This document shows positions 35,440-47,502 of a stretch of 64,000 nt of DNA, piece by piece; the stretch's first letter is position 1, and each line of letters begins with the position of its first letter. The position numbers and the translations under genes are program-made. Source of the stretch: Boswellia sacra (Eukaryota; Streptophyta; Magnoliopsida; Sapindales; Burseraceae). Location of the stretch: positions 248,001 to 312,000 of the forward strand of contig SNVD02011144.1 in assembly GCA_013180625.2 (NCBI GenBank), in the 5' to 3' direction. The notes under the pieces were generated by a model. It did no database searches. It was not told the origin of the DNA and worked only from the letters and a program-made list of their open reading frames with translations.

Positions 35440-35950
35440 AACCCCAAACACAATTTTTCTTCCAAACAGATCCACCACAGGAAAAGGATTTTCAAGAAAA
35501 AATCTGAATGTACCAAAGAACACCACACGATTGGCTATCAACACTCAGATAGGGATGTTGTGGTCAAGAAAAATATAGTTAGGACATGAAACACCAATTT
35601 TCGATCAGATTCAGATGAGACAGTAGTTTTTCGACGATCGAAAATTTTTTTCGGTAGACTGTTTTTTAAACACAGACGAAGAGGTTTTGTTCACCAGTGA
35701 CCGATGACTTTAATAAAGTGATTTTCGGCCATATTCGAACAAGGCAACAGATTTTTCGGTGCTCGAAAAATTTTTTTGGCAGATTTTTTTGATGGAGGCA
35801 GAGGGGTTTTGGTCGCCGATGATTGGCGATCTTAGACGAGTGGGCGGTGGCTGTCACCGCTAATCGGAGGTGGCTGATTTTGCTTTGGGCAGAAACGGTT
35901 AGGGTTTTGGATTTTTTTTAATAAAAAAGGAGAAAAGAAGAAGGATCTTG
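35440..35950 (-). other. Leader of the copia element
   Basis: Non-coding stretch between primer-binding site and gag ATG (reading 35950 to 35437). Contains an imperfect repeat about 115 bp apart (35625-35660 and 35745-35780, both with TTTTTCGG and GCTCG/GATCG-type wording). No ORF accepted. Confidence 0.5.
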
Positions 35951-35967
35951 ATCCTACTCTGATACCA
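35951..35967 (-). other. Primer-binding site of the copia element
   Basis: TGGTATCAGAGTAGGAT on the minus strand, directly after the 5' LTR. TGGTATCAGAG is the usual match to the 3' end of plant initiator tRNA-Met. Confidence 0.85.
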
Positions 35968-36139
35968 TGTTGAGAGAGAGAGGGAGAAACGAATTTAGGA
36001 GAAATATTTTGTGTGTATTCCATTGTAAAGAGGTGTATATATATATATATAGTACAATAAGGAGAAATAAAATAAGAAAGAGAATTAAATATGTATCTAA
36101 TAGGAACACAATCCTAAATTTCTATATAAAGATTTAACA
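35968..36139 (-). repeat. 5' LTR of the copia element
   Basis: Intact 172-bp LTR on the minus strand, TG...CA termini. It contains a (TA)n tract at 36040-36050 and gives the uninterrupted AATAAAATA site that is duplicated around the MULE in the other LTR. Confidence 0.9.
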
Positions 36140-36300
36140 ATATGCATATTTTAAAATTTCAAAGTTTTGATTTCAAAATCATATCTCCAAAGCATCGTTG
36201 CCTTGTTTTGGTAGAGGAATCATCTTCAATCCTCGTGTTAATTTCAGGTAGTAAAAAGTTACTGGAAGGAAGACTGCATAGCTAAGCATTTATTTCAATG

Positions 36301-37336
36301 GAGCAACAACAAATTATTGAAGGTCTGAAAAAGAGAAAAGGTAAGTTTTCAAATATAAGAAAGGTTTAAAGACCCTTTGTTTTATTGTTTAGATGCTCTT
36401 TACCAAGTTTGTTGCCATCCTATAAGCAATTTTATAGTTTTCTAATACGAGGCCTTGTTTTCCTCTTTGACCCTACGATTTGGAGGACAATTTCATGAAG
36501 ATATATAATTCTTAAATTAGTGTATATCGTGTTGCTTAATTTCCTTGTGGTCTCTCTTATTCTTTTTACTTAAATTTGTTTTTGCTTATTTTCCAAGTGC
36601 CTCCATTTCGTTTAATTGGTATCATGATAAACATCTCACTTTAGAAAGAAGTGAAACCTCTGAAAGGCTTTTTGAGTCTCGAAAATAGTTCTAAACTTGT
36701 AAAATTAATTAGTGAATCATATTGACAATCTAAGCAACAAAATATCATACATCTTATGAGGTTTAGAGTTAAATAATCTTTACCCCATTTACAACTTAAA
36801 CATTATTGTTTAAGTGCTCCAGAAGTGGAAAGAGTAAGGTAATCCGACCTACAAAAGAAGACATTTGTTTACATGAAAGATGAGAATATTACAACAGTCA
36901 AAAACGTCCATGTTCAACACCTTAACCAGAACCATACACATCGCTACCAACTTTGTCCAAGTGCTTAATTAACTAGTTGGTCATACTAATGTTACTATAG
37001 CCATACCCTACACATATCCTTCTACATCTCAAACAAGTTGATACGACTTGTAGTGAGATTATGGTGCGTGTGATCATGGCGATGTAAATGGCATTGTAAG
37101 ATTGTGGTGATATGGTTGTGGCCGCATGTAATGGTGAGTTGCAATTGTAATGGGATGGGTTGATAAGAATTAGGGTAAATATTGATATCTTTAAGGCAGT
37201 TATTATCAAACCCTACTTTATTTGTTGAAACATTATGAACCCTCTGTTGGAGTTCTATGCAAATATTATGCAGATCATATATCCTATTCTTTAGGAATAA
37301 GTTGTTGACTTTGATTTGGTCATGATTTGATCAATT
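36301..37336. other. Intergenic DNA
   Basis: AT-rich, no accepted gene. The first part may still be 3' UTR of the F-box/FBA pseudogene. Confidence 0.5.
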
Positions 37337-37344
37337 CATGTGAG

Positions 37345-40216
37345 TAGGGGTGGCAATTCGTGTTCGCGGGTCGTGTTCGTGTCGTGTCGAGCTGTGACAC
37401 GATAAAGAATGACCCAACACGAACACGATCCGTTTATTATTCGTGTCACTGTGACTCAACACGAACACGACACGATTAATCAACGGATAACACGACACGA
37501 CACGCTAACACGAATAATAAACGGGTCGTACTCTTGTTAGACACGAACACGACCCGTCCAACACGATTAAGACACGTTTATATTATTGACACGACCCGAT
37601 TGACACGGTTATGACCTGTTAACACGATTGCGACACGTTATACATTTACAACACGATTATGACACGTTATACATTTACAACACGATTATGACACGAGTAT
37701 ATATTAAAACATATTTTTAAATGAAAAAGATATAACAAAAAAGTTTAAATTAAACAAGATTAAATACCAAGAAATCATACAAACTTCAAATGCAATACAA
37801 CTATCATAAGAAAACAACTTCAACAATTCAAATACAACAAAATTAATAAAAATAAAATCCATCAAATATCAAATAAACATGCATCACATACCCAAATTAT
37901 GGATGACTTTGAATAAGTTCATCACAAACAAACAAACTATAAAGTTATAGTTATCCATCATAAATCATAATTAAGTGCATCACAAACAAACACAAAAAAG
38001 TTCTTCAACTCTTATCCATCTCCTCTTCAACTCTTAAGCAACCTACAAAAAGAAAAATCATACTTATGAAAAAAATCAGATTATAGAATTATATAAGACA
38101 TATTATAAATTAATCAAGAAAGTTTACAATTTGTTCATGATCTCATAAACCATAACAATGAAAACTACAATACACTTAAATATACAAATAAACATGAAAT
38201 AATTGAAACAAAAAACCAAGTTTGACAACATTAGTCCATATAATTACAGGGCGAAATGGCAGACGCATGCATGTTATACGTTCAAGCATTAAAAGGAAAA
38301 AGCACAAAATCCAATTGTAATTTTAAAATAAAGTCTGCCCAGCGATGATGACTTCAAGAACTTAGACCGGAAATCGGCTGGGCAATATCGCCAGCTAAAA
38401 AAAAAAAAAAGAAATCAACTTTCCAAGTTTTCCATGCAAACAATCTATAGTAGGAACATCAGACTAGTACCAAATTTCTTTATAATTTATACATAAGATT
38501 ATACCTAAAGTCATATTACAAAATTCCTCATATAGTTTTCTTATAAAAAATAATATTATCAAATTTTGAATCACAATAACATGCAGCGAAGAAGAATAAT
38601 TAGAAACTTTTTACCATTTCATATGTTTCATAATACGGTATATTCCATTGTTAGTTCTCTCTTCATTGGAAATAAAAGTAATTTCTAAAAATCTTTTACC
38701 ATTGGAACATCAGACTAGTACCAAATATAAAAGTTTTTACTCGGTTTAAAAAAGGTTAAAAAGTGGATGTATTTTGAGGGGTGTGTAAAGAGAGTTTATG
38801 CAGAAAGCTAAATCAAATGCAGATTTTATAGAAAATTAAATGCAGATTTTGTAGAAAAAAAAAAAGAATCGATATATTATTCTACTAGATACTAAATACG
38901 CTAGTATTGCAACAATTCATGAATCGAAAATATACATGCCATTATCTTTGACTAAGTACTGAAATTTGTAGAAGAACAATTGTGGGACTTGGGGTTCAAT
39001 TATTTCTACAAACATCATGATTAAGCCCAGACAACACTTACCAAAATCTAATCTAAATATACAAATATAATATAAAAATGTGCAAGGAGAAGGGGCAAAC
39101 CGAAGCAATTTACTTATTTATATTATATATAAAGTGATCAGTGACAAGGGAGGGCATGATAGCTCTGTTGAAAATAACATATACAAATATAATAAATCTT
39201 CTCAAGTAATCAAATAACCTTGTTTACTTTATTCCAGCCCGTATGTTAATGAGTCGAAAATGCTGTAATATCCTGTCCACCTCATTTCACGTGGACTATC
39301 ATTTATATATATAATATATGAAACAGAATCAGACAAATCCAAATGCCACGATTAAGCAAGCACATCAGCACACGATTATGAACTTACAGTGTGTTTGAGA
39401 CGAGATGGACGGAACGATTGTAGGGCTGTGGTCACAGCTTGAGGACAGAGAGAGGATTGGACAGTGGAGGGTGATGAAGCTGTGACAGCTGGCAGCAGTG
39501 AGGATCGGAGATGGAGAAAGGCTGTAGGCAGCTTCCCTTGGCTATGGCCTGAGATCGTGATGAGGACTGGAAGACTGGAGGATGTAGTCACCGGAAGGGG
39601 AGGACTAGGTGGTGGAGCGATGGTGCTGAGCAGTTGAAGCCGTGATGATTAGCGGAGGATAGCAGTTGCAGATGGCTGGCGGCGGTGAGGATTGAGGAGA
39701 GTTCTTCACGCGTTATTCAGAGTTTCAAAGACATTAGGTTTCCAACTTTTCCTTTTCCATTTCCAATTTTGAGTGAATTAGTCAATTAGGTTTCAATTTT
39801 GGTTAAATGACAAAATTACCCTGAGTTTTAAAATTTATTACATCTTAAAATTATATACTTATTTTAAAATTTGGATTAATATAAGGACTAAAATGTCTAA
39901 AATTAAAATATTAAATGTAATATTTTTAAATTTAATATTATTTTATAATCGTGTCAATATTCGTGTTAATCGTGTTAATCGTGTTAAATAATTATTCGTG
40001 TAATTCGTGTTACGCGTGTCGTAAACGTGTTCGTGTCATAATCGTGTCGTGTCATAATCGTGTTTGCGTGTCGAAGACTCTCAACCCGAACACGACACGA
40101 TTATTAAACGGGTTGACATTTTCAACACGAACACGAATAACCTAAAACCCAAACCCGCTTAAATCCGTGTCGTGTCAAGTCGTGTTCGCGTGTCGTGTCG
40201 AAAATTGCCACCCCTA
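37345..40216. mobile_element. Non-autonomous hAT transposon with ACACGA subterminal repeats
   Basis: 2,872 bp. Left end TAGGGGTGGCAATTCGTG, right end AATTGCCACCCCTA; perfect 8-bp target duplication CATGTGAG at 37337-37344 and 40217-40224. The outer 350 bp on the left and 280 bp on the right are dense in ACACGA/CGTGT words in both orientations, as expected for hAT transposase-binding sites. No transposase ORF was found in the AT-rich interior. A related shorter copy in opposite orientation lies at 52173-52884. Confidence 0.9.
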
Positions 40217-40224
40217 CATGTGAG

Positions 40225-42469
40225 TAATCTTAGGCATTAATTATCCTATTATTTCTCTACAAGTTAATAGTGATTTAGTGGTAGATCGTGGTCCTATATT
40301 CATGGATTCATGTTATATTTAGTTGATGTAACGCATATATAACGGCTATTTCAGTTTGAATAAAATCATCCAGTTATTCACCTCTGTTATGTGTGTCGTA
40401 ACAAACTTCTGTTAAGTTATTCATAACATACGACGTCAGAATTCTGCAAATTCGTGTCAGAGTGTGTAACACCCTCATATTTTTAAAAAATATGTTATTG
40501 AATTATTGGGATGATCATTTTTTTAATCAAACCTAGGGGAAAATCAATTCTGTTCATGGCTTAAACATTTGAAGTTGTATTCTATTAACAGTTTGAAAAT
40601 TAAAAGATTTTTGTGAATAAAAAATTATAGATGTCTATAGGTGGGAGTAATTTTGAACTTTATAAAGATTAATGAGAGAGAGGAAACAAACCAAAAAATA
40701 ATAAAAATATCGTCATATCACATCATATGGCTACAAATAATTAGATAGAAACAATAACATGATACGTTGGATGTAGGTAAATATTTCTCAAATCGTTTTA
40801 TATATAGGGATAAGGTCTTCATCAATATTAATATTTACCTAATCTGGTTCGATATAGATGATGATTTTTTTTTTCTTTTCACTAATGTTCAATAGTTCTC
40901 ATTGTTAATTAGAGGTATCATAATTTTTTTTTTAAAACTGAAAATTTGCTACAAGAAGACCAGTCCTCAATAGTGGACTAAAATCATCATCTAAATAGGA
41001 AAATATTATTTTCTCCACTTGAAGTTTGGCTTATTATGACTTGTAAAGTAGGGATAGTTACAGGGTAAGGGTGGAGAGGTCTCCCTCATTCCTCTCCCAC
41101 CTTTTCAATTTAACCTTATACCATGTCCATCGATCCCCTATGTTTTCTAGGTGTATGAGAAATTTCCATATGGAAAATGTTTTCCCCAACCCATCCTATT
41201 CTTCATATGGGTTTATTACATCAATTTAAATAAAATGATCATGATTAAAATATTATAGTAAACTTTTAAATTCAAATATTTAATGCAAACATACAATAAA
41301 AATAATAATATTTAAAGAAAAACTACCAATAATTTATTGTAGCAATTTCAAATTTTAAAACTAGCATTACTCAAGTATATTCAAAAGGGTATATAAGTAA
41401 GTAAATAAAAAGAAGTTATAGCCAAATAAAAAATGTGTGTATGTGTAAATATAAAGATGAAAGTATAAAAATTAAGAAAGGGTTTTTAGTTAAATAAGAT
41501 AAAATTACATTCTTAGACATGAATATAAGTTCATGTTATGACAACAAACAATACATTATCTATAAAATAAAATACATAGCTACACATATAATGGGGTTCG
41601 GGGCAGATAAGGGAGAGTTGGGGAAAAGGAGGGGAGGGGTGGTTAGTGTGGGGGGCGGGAGAAATTTGCCCAACCTCATTGTGATGTAGGAATTCACTTG
41701 TACCACCCCCACAACTTTATTCTCGTAAACAGGGATCCAACACCCACCCTAATAGAGGTCGGTTTATATATATATATATAGCCCTGTAATATATTTTGTC
41801 ATCTTTACCAAAAAGTGTTGCTGTTTTAATATCACGAAACCCCCTACAGTGTTGACCTTGTTATCATTTAGACCTAGCTTTGGTCCCCAAACCTATTGGA
41901 AACCCTAAATCTCATACCAACGACCAAATATCCCTAATTGAAAACCTTAATTAAATCCCAGTTCACAATTGAACAACAACGAAGGAAGGATGTTGTGCAT
42001 TTGGCTTTCTATTGTGGTGCTTTCCAGTGGTTGCTTTAGTGTTGTATGGTGGTGTTTTTGCTTAGTTTTGTAATCTAACCTGGCTTTTGCGTAAAAATGG
42101 TTAATGGTTTAGTGTTTTGTTAGACTGGTGGTGGCAAATCGTAGAACCCAGGATCGTGTTTGGACACAATACGGCCTAAATAAGCTAGATGGTGGCTTTG
42201 TGAGGCTAAGTCATAATATTAACCGTGACTTGGGCTTTTGTTATAGCCAACAGCCACCATACCATCAATTTAACAATTTTCATTTTCCTTTTTTTTATTT
42301 TTGATTAATTTTGATTAGTCTTTACGATTAAAAAAAATACTTTGGGATGATTAATTAAATGATATTTTAATTTGTAATGTTTTATGTTTGATTGAAAATT
42401 ATTTTAGGGATTTCGTTTGGATTGTTCTTTTGTTGTTGAAAATTTTTTAAGGTTTTGATTTCGAATACT
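40225..42469. other. Intergenic DNA
   Basis: No gene seen. Contains a (TA)n run near 41767-41780 and G-rich stretch at 41585-41665. Confidence 0.6.
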
Positions 42470-42477
42470 GCTAGTCT

Positions 42478-43263
42478 CAGGGGGTGTTTATCAGTTTAGA
42501 TCCAATAGATTTAACTAATAACAAATCCAATCCAATATTGATCGTTTTAGAGATTTTTCAATCCGATCCAATATGATTTTATAGAAACCATCATCGAATC
42601 CGATCCGATCTAGAAAATTATAATCTGATCTAATCTGATTCAAACTTAGAGAACTTTTTTTTAAAATATAATATGATCCAATCAAAAAACATAATTTAAT
42701 GTGATATGACATAAAATATAATGATAATATATTGATGCAAATTTAAGTATGAGTAGTAGCTCATAATATAAAATATAAAATTCGTTTCTAAATTAAATTA
42801 ATTAAAGTGCCCAAATCAAAAATAACAATAAACATTTAAATCATCTTATTGCACAATTTACAATCTTAAATAAATTCATAAGACTCCAAGGAACCATACA
42901 TAATATAGAACAATTTATTTTTTGCATTAAAGTTAACGTCCATACATATTATAGAAATCTTGTATTTTTTCAATTAGTTAATTTATGGCTAAACATATTT
43001 TATTATATTAAAATTATTAGAACTATAATTTTCAGGTCACTTTTATTTTTTAGATATGACACTTTACTCTTATTACGTTTTATTGGATTAGATCGGTTTA
43101 AGGCAGATTTTTATGATAGGATCTATCATCTGATCCAATTAATTTGAATTTTAAAAATTCTAATCCAATCTAATCCACTAATTAATCAAATCCAATCAAA
43201 ATTGGATGGTTTAGATTGGATTGGTTGGTTTGGGTAGATTAGTTTGGATTTTGAACAACCCTA
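42478..43263. mobile_element. Non-autonomous hAT/MITE
   Basis: 786 bp. Left end CAGGGGGTGTTTATCAGTTT, right end TTTTGAACAACCCTA; perfect 8-bp target duplication GCTAGTCT at 42470-42477 and 43264-43271. The subterminal regions are rich in GATCCAAT/ATTGGATC-type words in both orientations. No coding capacity. Confidence 0.8.
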
Positions 43264-43271
43264 GCTAGTCT

Positions 43272-44361
43272 TACAAATTCTTACATAAAAATTGATGTGT
43301 CATAAGGTGATTAGAGCAATGGATATACAAAATCAACTAATTTAATGAAAAGTGAAGACGTGTTAATAAAAGAGTAATGACATGCCAGTTTGTATACAAA
43401 GTTTGTAAGAGTAGCACTATATCCTAATTTAAGATTGTTTAGATTTGATTCCAAATAGTGTTTGTTTTATGTAATACTTATTTTACACTTCTCTATTAGT
43501 GTAGGATTTGTTAGCTAGGTCTAAATGATAAAAGTTTGAAATTTTAGAAAGTTTGGTAACAAAACGCAACAATCGCCTTTTTGGTGATATTAAGCCAAAC
43601 CTTTAGGATAAAAAATAATATTAACCCCTTCCTTAAATATGTATTCGTATCAGAGAATTTGTTTTCATTAATTTTGTGAAAGTAGTCATATATATATGAC
43701 TTCATTCTTAAAAAATTTAATTGATGAAAGTTAGAGAAGAAAATGACTAATAATTTATACAAATTAAAACCAAGCAAAAAATATATACACAAATATAATA
43801 TTGTATTTACATGAAATTTATATATAAGCCGAAAAGATTAATCCTCCATTTAAAAGTTTTTGAAGGGTATTTACATTGATAACAAGCCGATATATATGAC
43901 AAAATCATTTTTCTATATATAATTGGGTGAAGTAATATCCTAACAATTAATAAAGAAAAAGAAATTTTGGTTATTTGACATGAGTTATATATAGTAAGTT
44001 TTTTCAAGAATTTTATTTAATTTTTATGTAAAATACTATAGTATTGACTTGACTTTTCACCTAAGACATAACTCACTTTAGAGTGAGAGGAGTGAGAGGC
44101 TCATGAGAAAGAGAAACAAAGGCTAAGATTGTGAAGTTCCCTGCCTTTGGTGAAGAGCTAGGCAATGCATGTGAGCCAGAAGGGAAAGAGAGAGAAGATA
44201 TTCACTTGTCTTCTGATCTGACTTTGGTTTCTAAATTGACTACTACATCTAAATAAATAAACAAAATAAAAAGTAGTCTTAATAAAAGGTCTATTAGTGA
44301 CTCAGCAAGGTAGATTAAATGAGTGTAAAAAAGGTTGCTTCCCTCCTCTCAAGTCCCCAAG
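43272..44361. promoter_or_regulatory. Intergenic DNA and upstream region of the MYB gene
   Basis: No gene. The last 350 bp carry at least eight AAAG core motifs (Dof-type) on the plus strand, for example near 44108, 44117, 44181, 44272, 44284, 44327 and 44378. Known promoter studies of AtMYB60 link AAAG clusters to guard-cell expression; here this is only a suggestion. Confidence 0.4.
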
Positions 44362-44368
44362 TATAAAT
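44362..44368 (+). promoter_or_regulatory. TATA box of the MYB gene
   Basis: TATAAAT 79 bp upstream of the ATG. CT-rich sequence precedes it (CCCTCCTCTC). This implies a short 5' UTR of about 45-50 bases. Confidence 0.65.
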
Positions 44369-44446
44369 GTCACTATTTGAAAGGTCCATAGAAGCCTAGA
44401 CAAAGAGAGAAAGAGTGAGAGCAAAAATCCCAGTTGCAACTAAGCC

Positions 44447-45880
44447 ATGGGGAGACCTCCTTGCTGTGATAAAGTTGGAATCAAGAAAGGTCCATGGACT
44501 CCTGAAGAAGACATCATCCTAGTATCTTATATCCAAGAACATGGTCCTGGAAATTGGAGATCAGTTCCAACTAATACTGGTAAATGCAACAATATCTTAT
44601 TTAGATAGATCCAGCCTCTTCTTCTAATAATTTCTTTGTTTGATTTCTGTTGAGCATGTTCTTCAATCTCTTTTCTCAATAAAACCCTCATTCATTTCTC
44701 TTGAATTATTTCTGAAACCACAAGCATATATACATGCTAATTATGTGTGTATTAATCATTTTTTCTTTTTCTTTTTTCTTTTTGATTTTTGTAAAAAGGT
44801 TTGTTAAGGTGCAGTAAAAGTTGCAGGCTTAGATGGACTAATTATCTCAGACCTGGAATCAAGAGAGGAAATTTCACTCCTCATGAAGAAGGAATGATAA
44901 TTCATTTGCAAGCTTTATTGGGTAACAAGTAATCTTCAAAAAACTCAAAATTTTTCTTCTTTTCCTTGATCATCAGTTTATAATATATACACACACACAC
45001 ACATAATAAATGATGTAATTGTTAATTAAATTAATTATATGTGTTATATATTGAACATATATGTAGGTGGGCAGCCATAGCTTCATATCTTCCTCAAAGA
45101 ACAGATAATGATATAAAGAACTACTGGAACACTCACCTAAAGAAGAAGCTGAAGAAATTTCAATCAGCTTTGGAACCCCACATGGCACCAGCAGATTCAA
45201 CTACCAGTCATCAGTTTGTATCAAAGAGCTTTAATGAGAGAAGGAGTAGTTTAGATTTCACCAACCAAGCAACCTCAACGCCGACCAATAACAATCTCAG
45301 GCTCAACCAAGGCTCCTCATATGCATCAAGCACTGAGAACATTTCACGTTTGCTAGAAGGTTGGATGAGATCATCTCCAAAGAACAACAATATTAATAAT
45401 TCAATTCTCTTTAAAGAACCTGACCATGACGATGACCCTGACCATGATCATGATCCGCAACAAAAAGTATCTCCCCACCAACATAACAGCAGCTTTGACA
45501 ACAACGATAGTGTTGACAATTCGGCAGCAGCCACAGCCACTAGTTCTCTCCATTGCTTCCGGCCCAAGGAGGAGCAAGAGGGTGGTCATGAATTGATCTC
45601 TAATGAAGAGTTCATATCAATTTTGTCGTTTGAGAATCTGAACAACGTGCCACCGTGGGATAAGTCCACAAGTGATCAGTCCACTACAAAGGATAGTCAA
45701 AACTCTGCAAATCATGAAGAGAAGATCAATATCACAGCAATGCCTGAGAGGAAGCTGCAAAGATCTGATAATAACCCTCCTCCTCCACTGTCATTTCTTG
45801 AGAAGTGGCTTTTGGATGAATCAACAGGTCAAGTAGAGGAGATAAACCAGATGATGGAACTCTCTGAGCCAATATTCTGA
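44447..45880 (+). CDS. MYB60: R2R3-MYB transcription factor, subgroup 1, MYB60-like
   Basis: Nuclear DNA-binding regulator. Exons 44447-44579, 44799-44928 and 45067-45880 join in frame (GT/AG introns of 219 and 138 bp) to 358 aa. N-terminus [10 protein letters not shown]2 repeat about residues 13-63 ([25 protein letters not shown]) and R3 about 66-116 ([35 protein letters not shown]). The intron positions are the two usual for R2R3-MYB genes. The [DE]Lx2[RK] bHLH-contact motif is absent from R3. The variable C-terminus is rich in Asn, Asp, His and Ser and ends with [11 protein letters not shown] and LSEPIF, which I recognise from MYB60-type proteins. MYB60 in Arabidopsis and grapevine acts in guard cells and stomatal opening; MYB30/31/94/96 of the same subgroup control cuticular wax and defence. 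Subgroup is sure, orthology to MYB60 likely. No lesions seen. Confidence 0.9.
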
Positions 45881-47463
45881 TCCTGTTGTTTTATTGTTTC
45901 TTTAATTTGCTCCTTTTTTTCGGTTGGGGTGGGGGGGTGGTGGGGAGGGGGGGAGGTTTGTTTTTAGTTTAATTTGAGTTTTAAGTCAATCAAAAAAGGT
46001 TTGATTAATCGCTCTAGCAATAGCTTTAATCTTGTAGCTGGGATTCTGAAAAGTTGGGATCTCTTTGTAAAATGTAATTGACTTTACTATTTGAATTGCA
46101 AGTTAAGCTAATTAAGCATCAATGGTGTACTATAAATCTAGTTAAAGTATATATATACATATACAAATCCCATTCCAACCATGACGGTGGCTTAATTCAG
46201 GTCAAGATATTTGTGGATAATCGAGAGTTGAACCCATGTTACAAAAAATTAACTGGAATTCACTGATATATAATATCAATCGTTGACTTGTGCGCTGCGT
46301 ACTATAAAAGTCTATGTGTTAATCACTTTTCCTTTTCCCTTCTTTTTCTTAATTCATTTCCCTTTTAACGATGAGTACTCTACGTGTAATCTGAGAGAGC
46401 ACATCTTATTTTTGCTAGATATAGGATTCATTAAATTTCCACTTGGAGTGTACGTTGGTAGCAGTGTTAATTAATGTTAAAATGGACTCGACGAATATTT
46501 CAGAAAATTGATCGATCACTTACCTAAGTATTTCTTTTTTATTAATCGATGACTTAGAATGAAATTAATCTTTTTTTTTCTATTTTTGAGGCATATAACA
46601 TATTGTCAATTATTACTTTTGAAAATAACAAATATGTATATGTGTGCGCGCGCAAGTGTGAAATCTTTAATTCAAAGCTATTTAATCATAGTTTACAGCA
46701 AAATTTTATGATTAGAAAGAGATTTAATTTAGGAATAAATTACCTCATTTAAGACAAAAAGTGATTAATTAAGATAATAGCTTACAGCTATCAGCCTGGT
46801 CGTTGCTTGGAGAGTAGAGTAGCAGTTAAAGTTCGATCGGCAATTAAAATTAATGTTAGAAACGTGAACACAGAACAAATACGTAATTAATTAGGGGATT
46901 ATGCGTGCATGCAACTAAGCTGCTGCTGGCCATAGTTAACTATTTGAAGCAAGATCGTAGCAAATTGAGGGAATGTTAGTGACCATATAATCAGTAAAAT
47001 AAGATAGTGTCACGAAAGTCTTGCAGCCCGATGAGATAAAATGGTTGCTTCAAGTCTCTCTTTTTGGGAAATAATTAGAGAGAAACATGTGATCGTCGCT
47101 TGACCTTTCGGTGTGTGACAAGCTAATGAAAATCATCATATCATGGCTTCCATGCAAATCTTTCACAAGATACAGGAAACCCTTTTGCCCTTCTCTCTAC
47201 TACGGCATGACGCCTTTATAGATGCCACGCACAATTACTCATAAATATATACATATATTTACAACATTACAGAAAACAATGCATTTTCTTTTCCTTTCTT
47301 TTCTTTTTGTAATAATATATATGTGGCATGGCATCAAACATTTAAGAATATATATTTATCATCAATTATGTATAACGAAAAATATGGTTTCTCATATATA
47401 TAAAGACTAAGCGTATAACATGAGCATAAGTAGTTTTCATAAACTAATATTGCGTTTGGTGTA

Positions 47464-47467
<4 letters not shown>

Positions 47468-47500
<33 letters not shown>
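47468..47500. repeat. (AT)n microsatellite
   Basis: Uninterrupted TA/AT dinucleotides following AATATAAA. Confidence 0.9.

Positions 47501-47502
<2 letters not shown>

Larger units (their letters stand above)
25700..36139 (-). mobile_element. Ty1-copia retrotransposon with short LTRs, interrupted by a MULE
   Basis: Minus-strand element. The 5' LTR is 35968-36139 (172 bp) and the 3' LTR is 25700-25817 plus 31311-31375 (183 bp once the MULE is removed). LTRs start TGTTAAATC and end CTCAACA on the minus strand and differ at fewer than ten sites plus an 11-bp tandem indel, so the insertion is moderately young. The 5-bp flanks GTATG (25695-25699) and ATATG (36140-36144) fit a target duplication with one mutation. 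A tRNA-Met-type primer site and a polypurine tract are present. Without the MULE the element is about 4.95 kb, a normal length. It sits in the C-terminal part of the F-box/FBA pseudogene. Confidence 0.9.
22700..36300 (+). pseudogene. F-box/FBA-domain gene, frameshifted and shattered by nested transposons
   Basis: Host gene of the F-box-associated (FBA) family, whose members act as SCF ubiquitin ligase adaptors. The start ATG at 22700 gives NEDLPQDITIKTLKS, then a frameshift at about 22760, then the rest of the F-box (LLQFRCACKSWYALFKTRNF). FBA pieces follow: GIFCLGRC / LTFYNPATKCRRVP (about 23030-23120), GFDHVNNDYKLV (about 23190), VYTFSTNSWRAF (23310), GIFYWLI...SFDISDKVFRIL (23405-23500), a second version of that block (GVCYWLIQLKDEY...LLFDLSDEL, about 23588-23670), then LDIDHWAFYGS and GRKVGFFKNL up to 23851. 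The frame resumes after the hAT at 25528 with EELLLYDPKMDEMRDLKI. The copia element (25700-36139) cuts the C-terminus; 36140-36300 looks like the remaining tail and 3' UTR. At least three frameshifts predate or accompany the insertions. Confidence 0.8.

Noticed and set aside
45401..45589. Minus-strand ORF opposite the MYB C-terminus
   Set aside because: Shadow of the MYB coding exon on the other strand.
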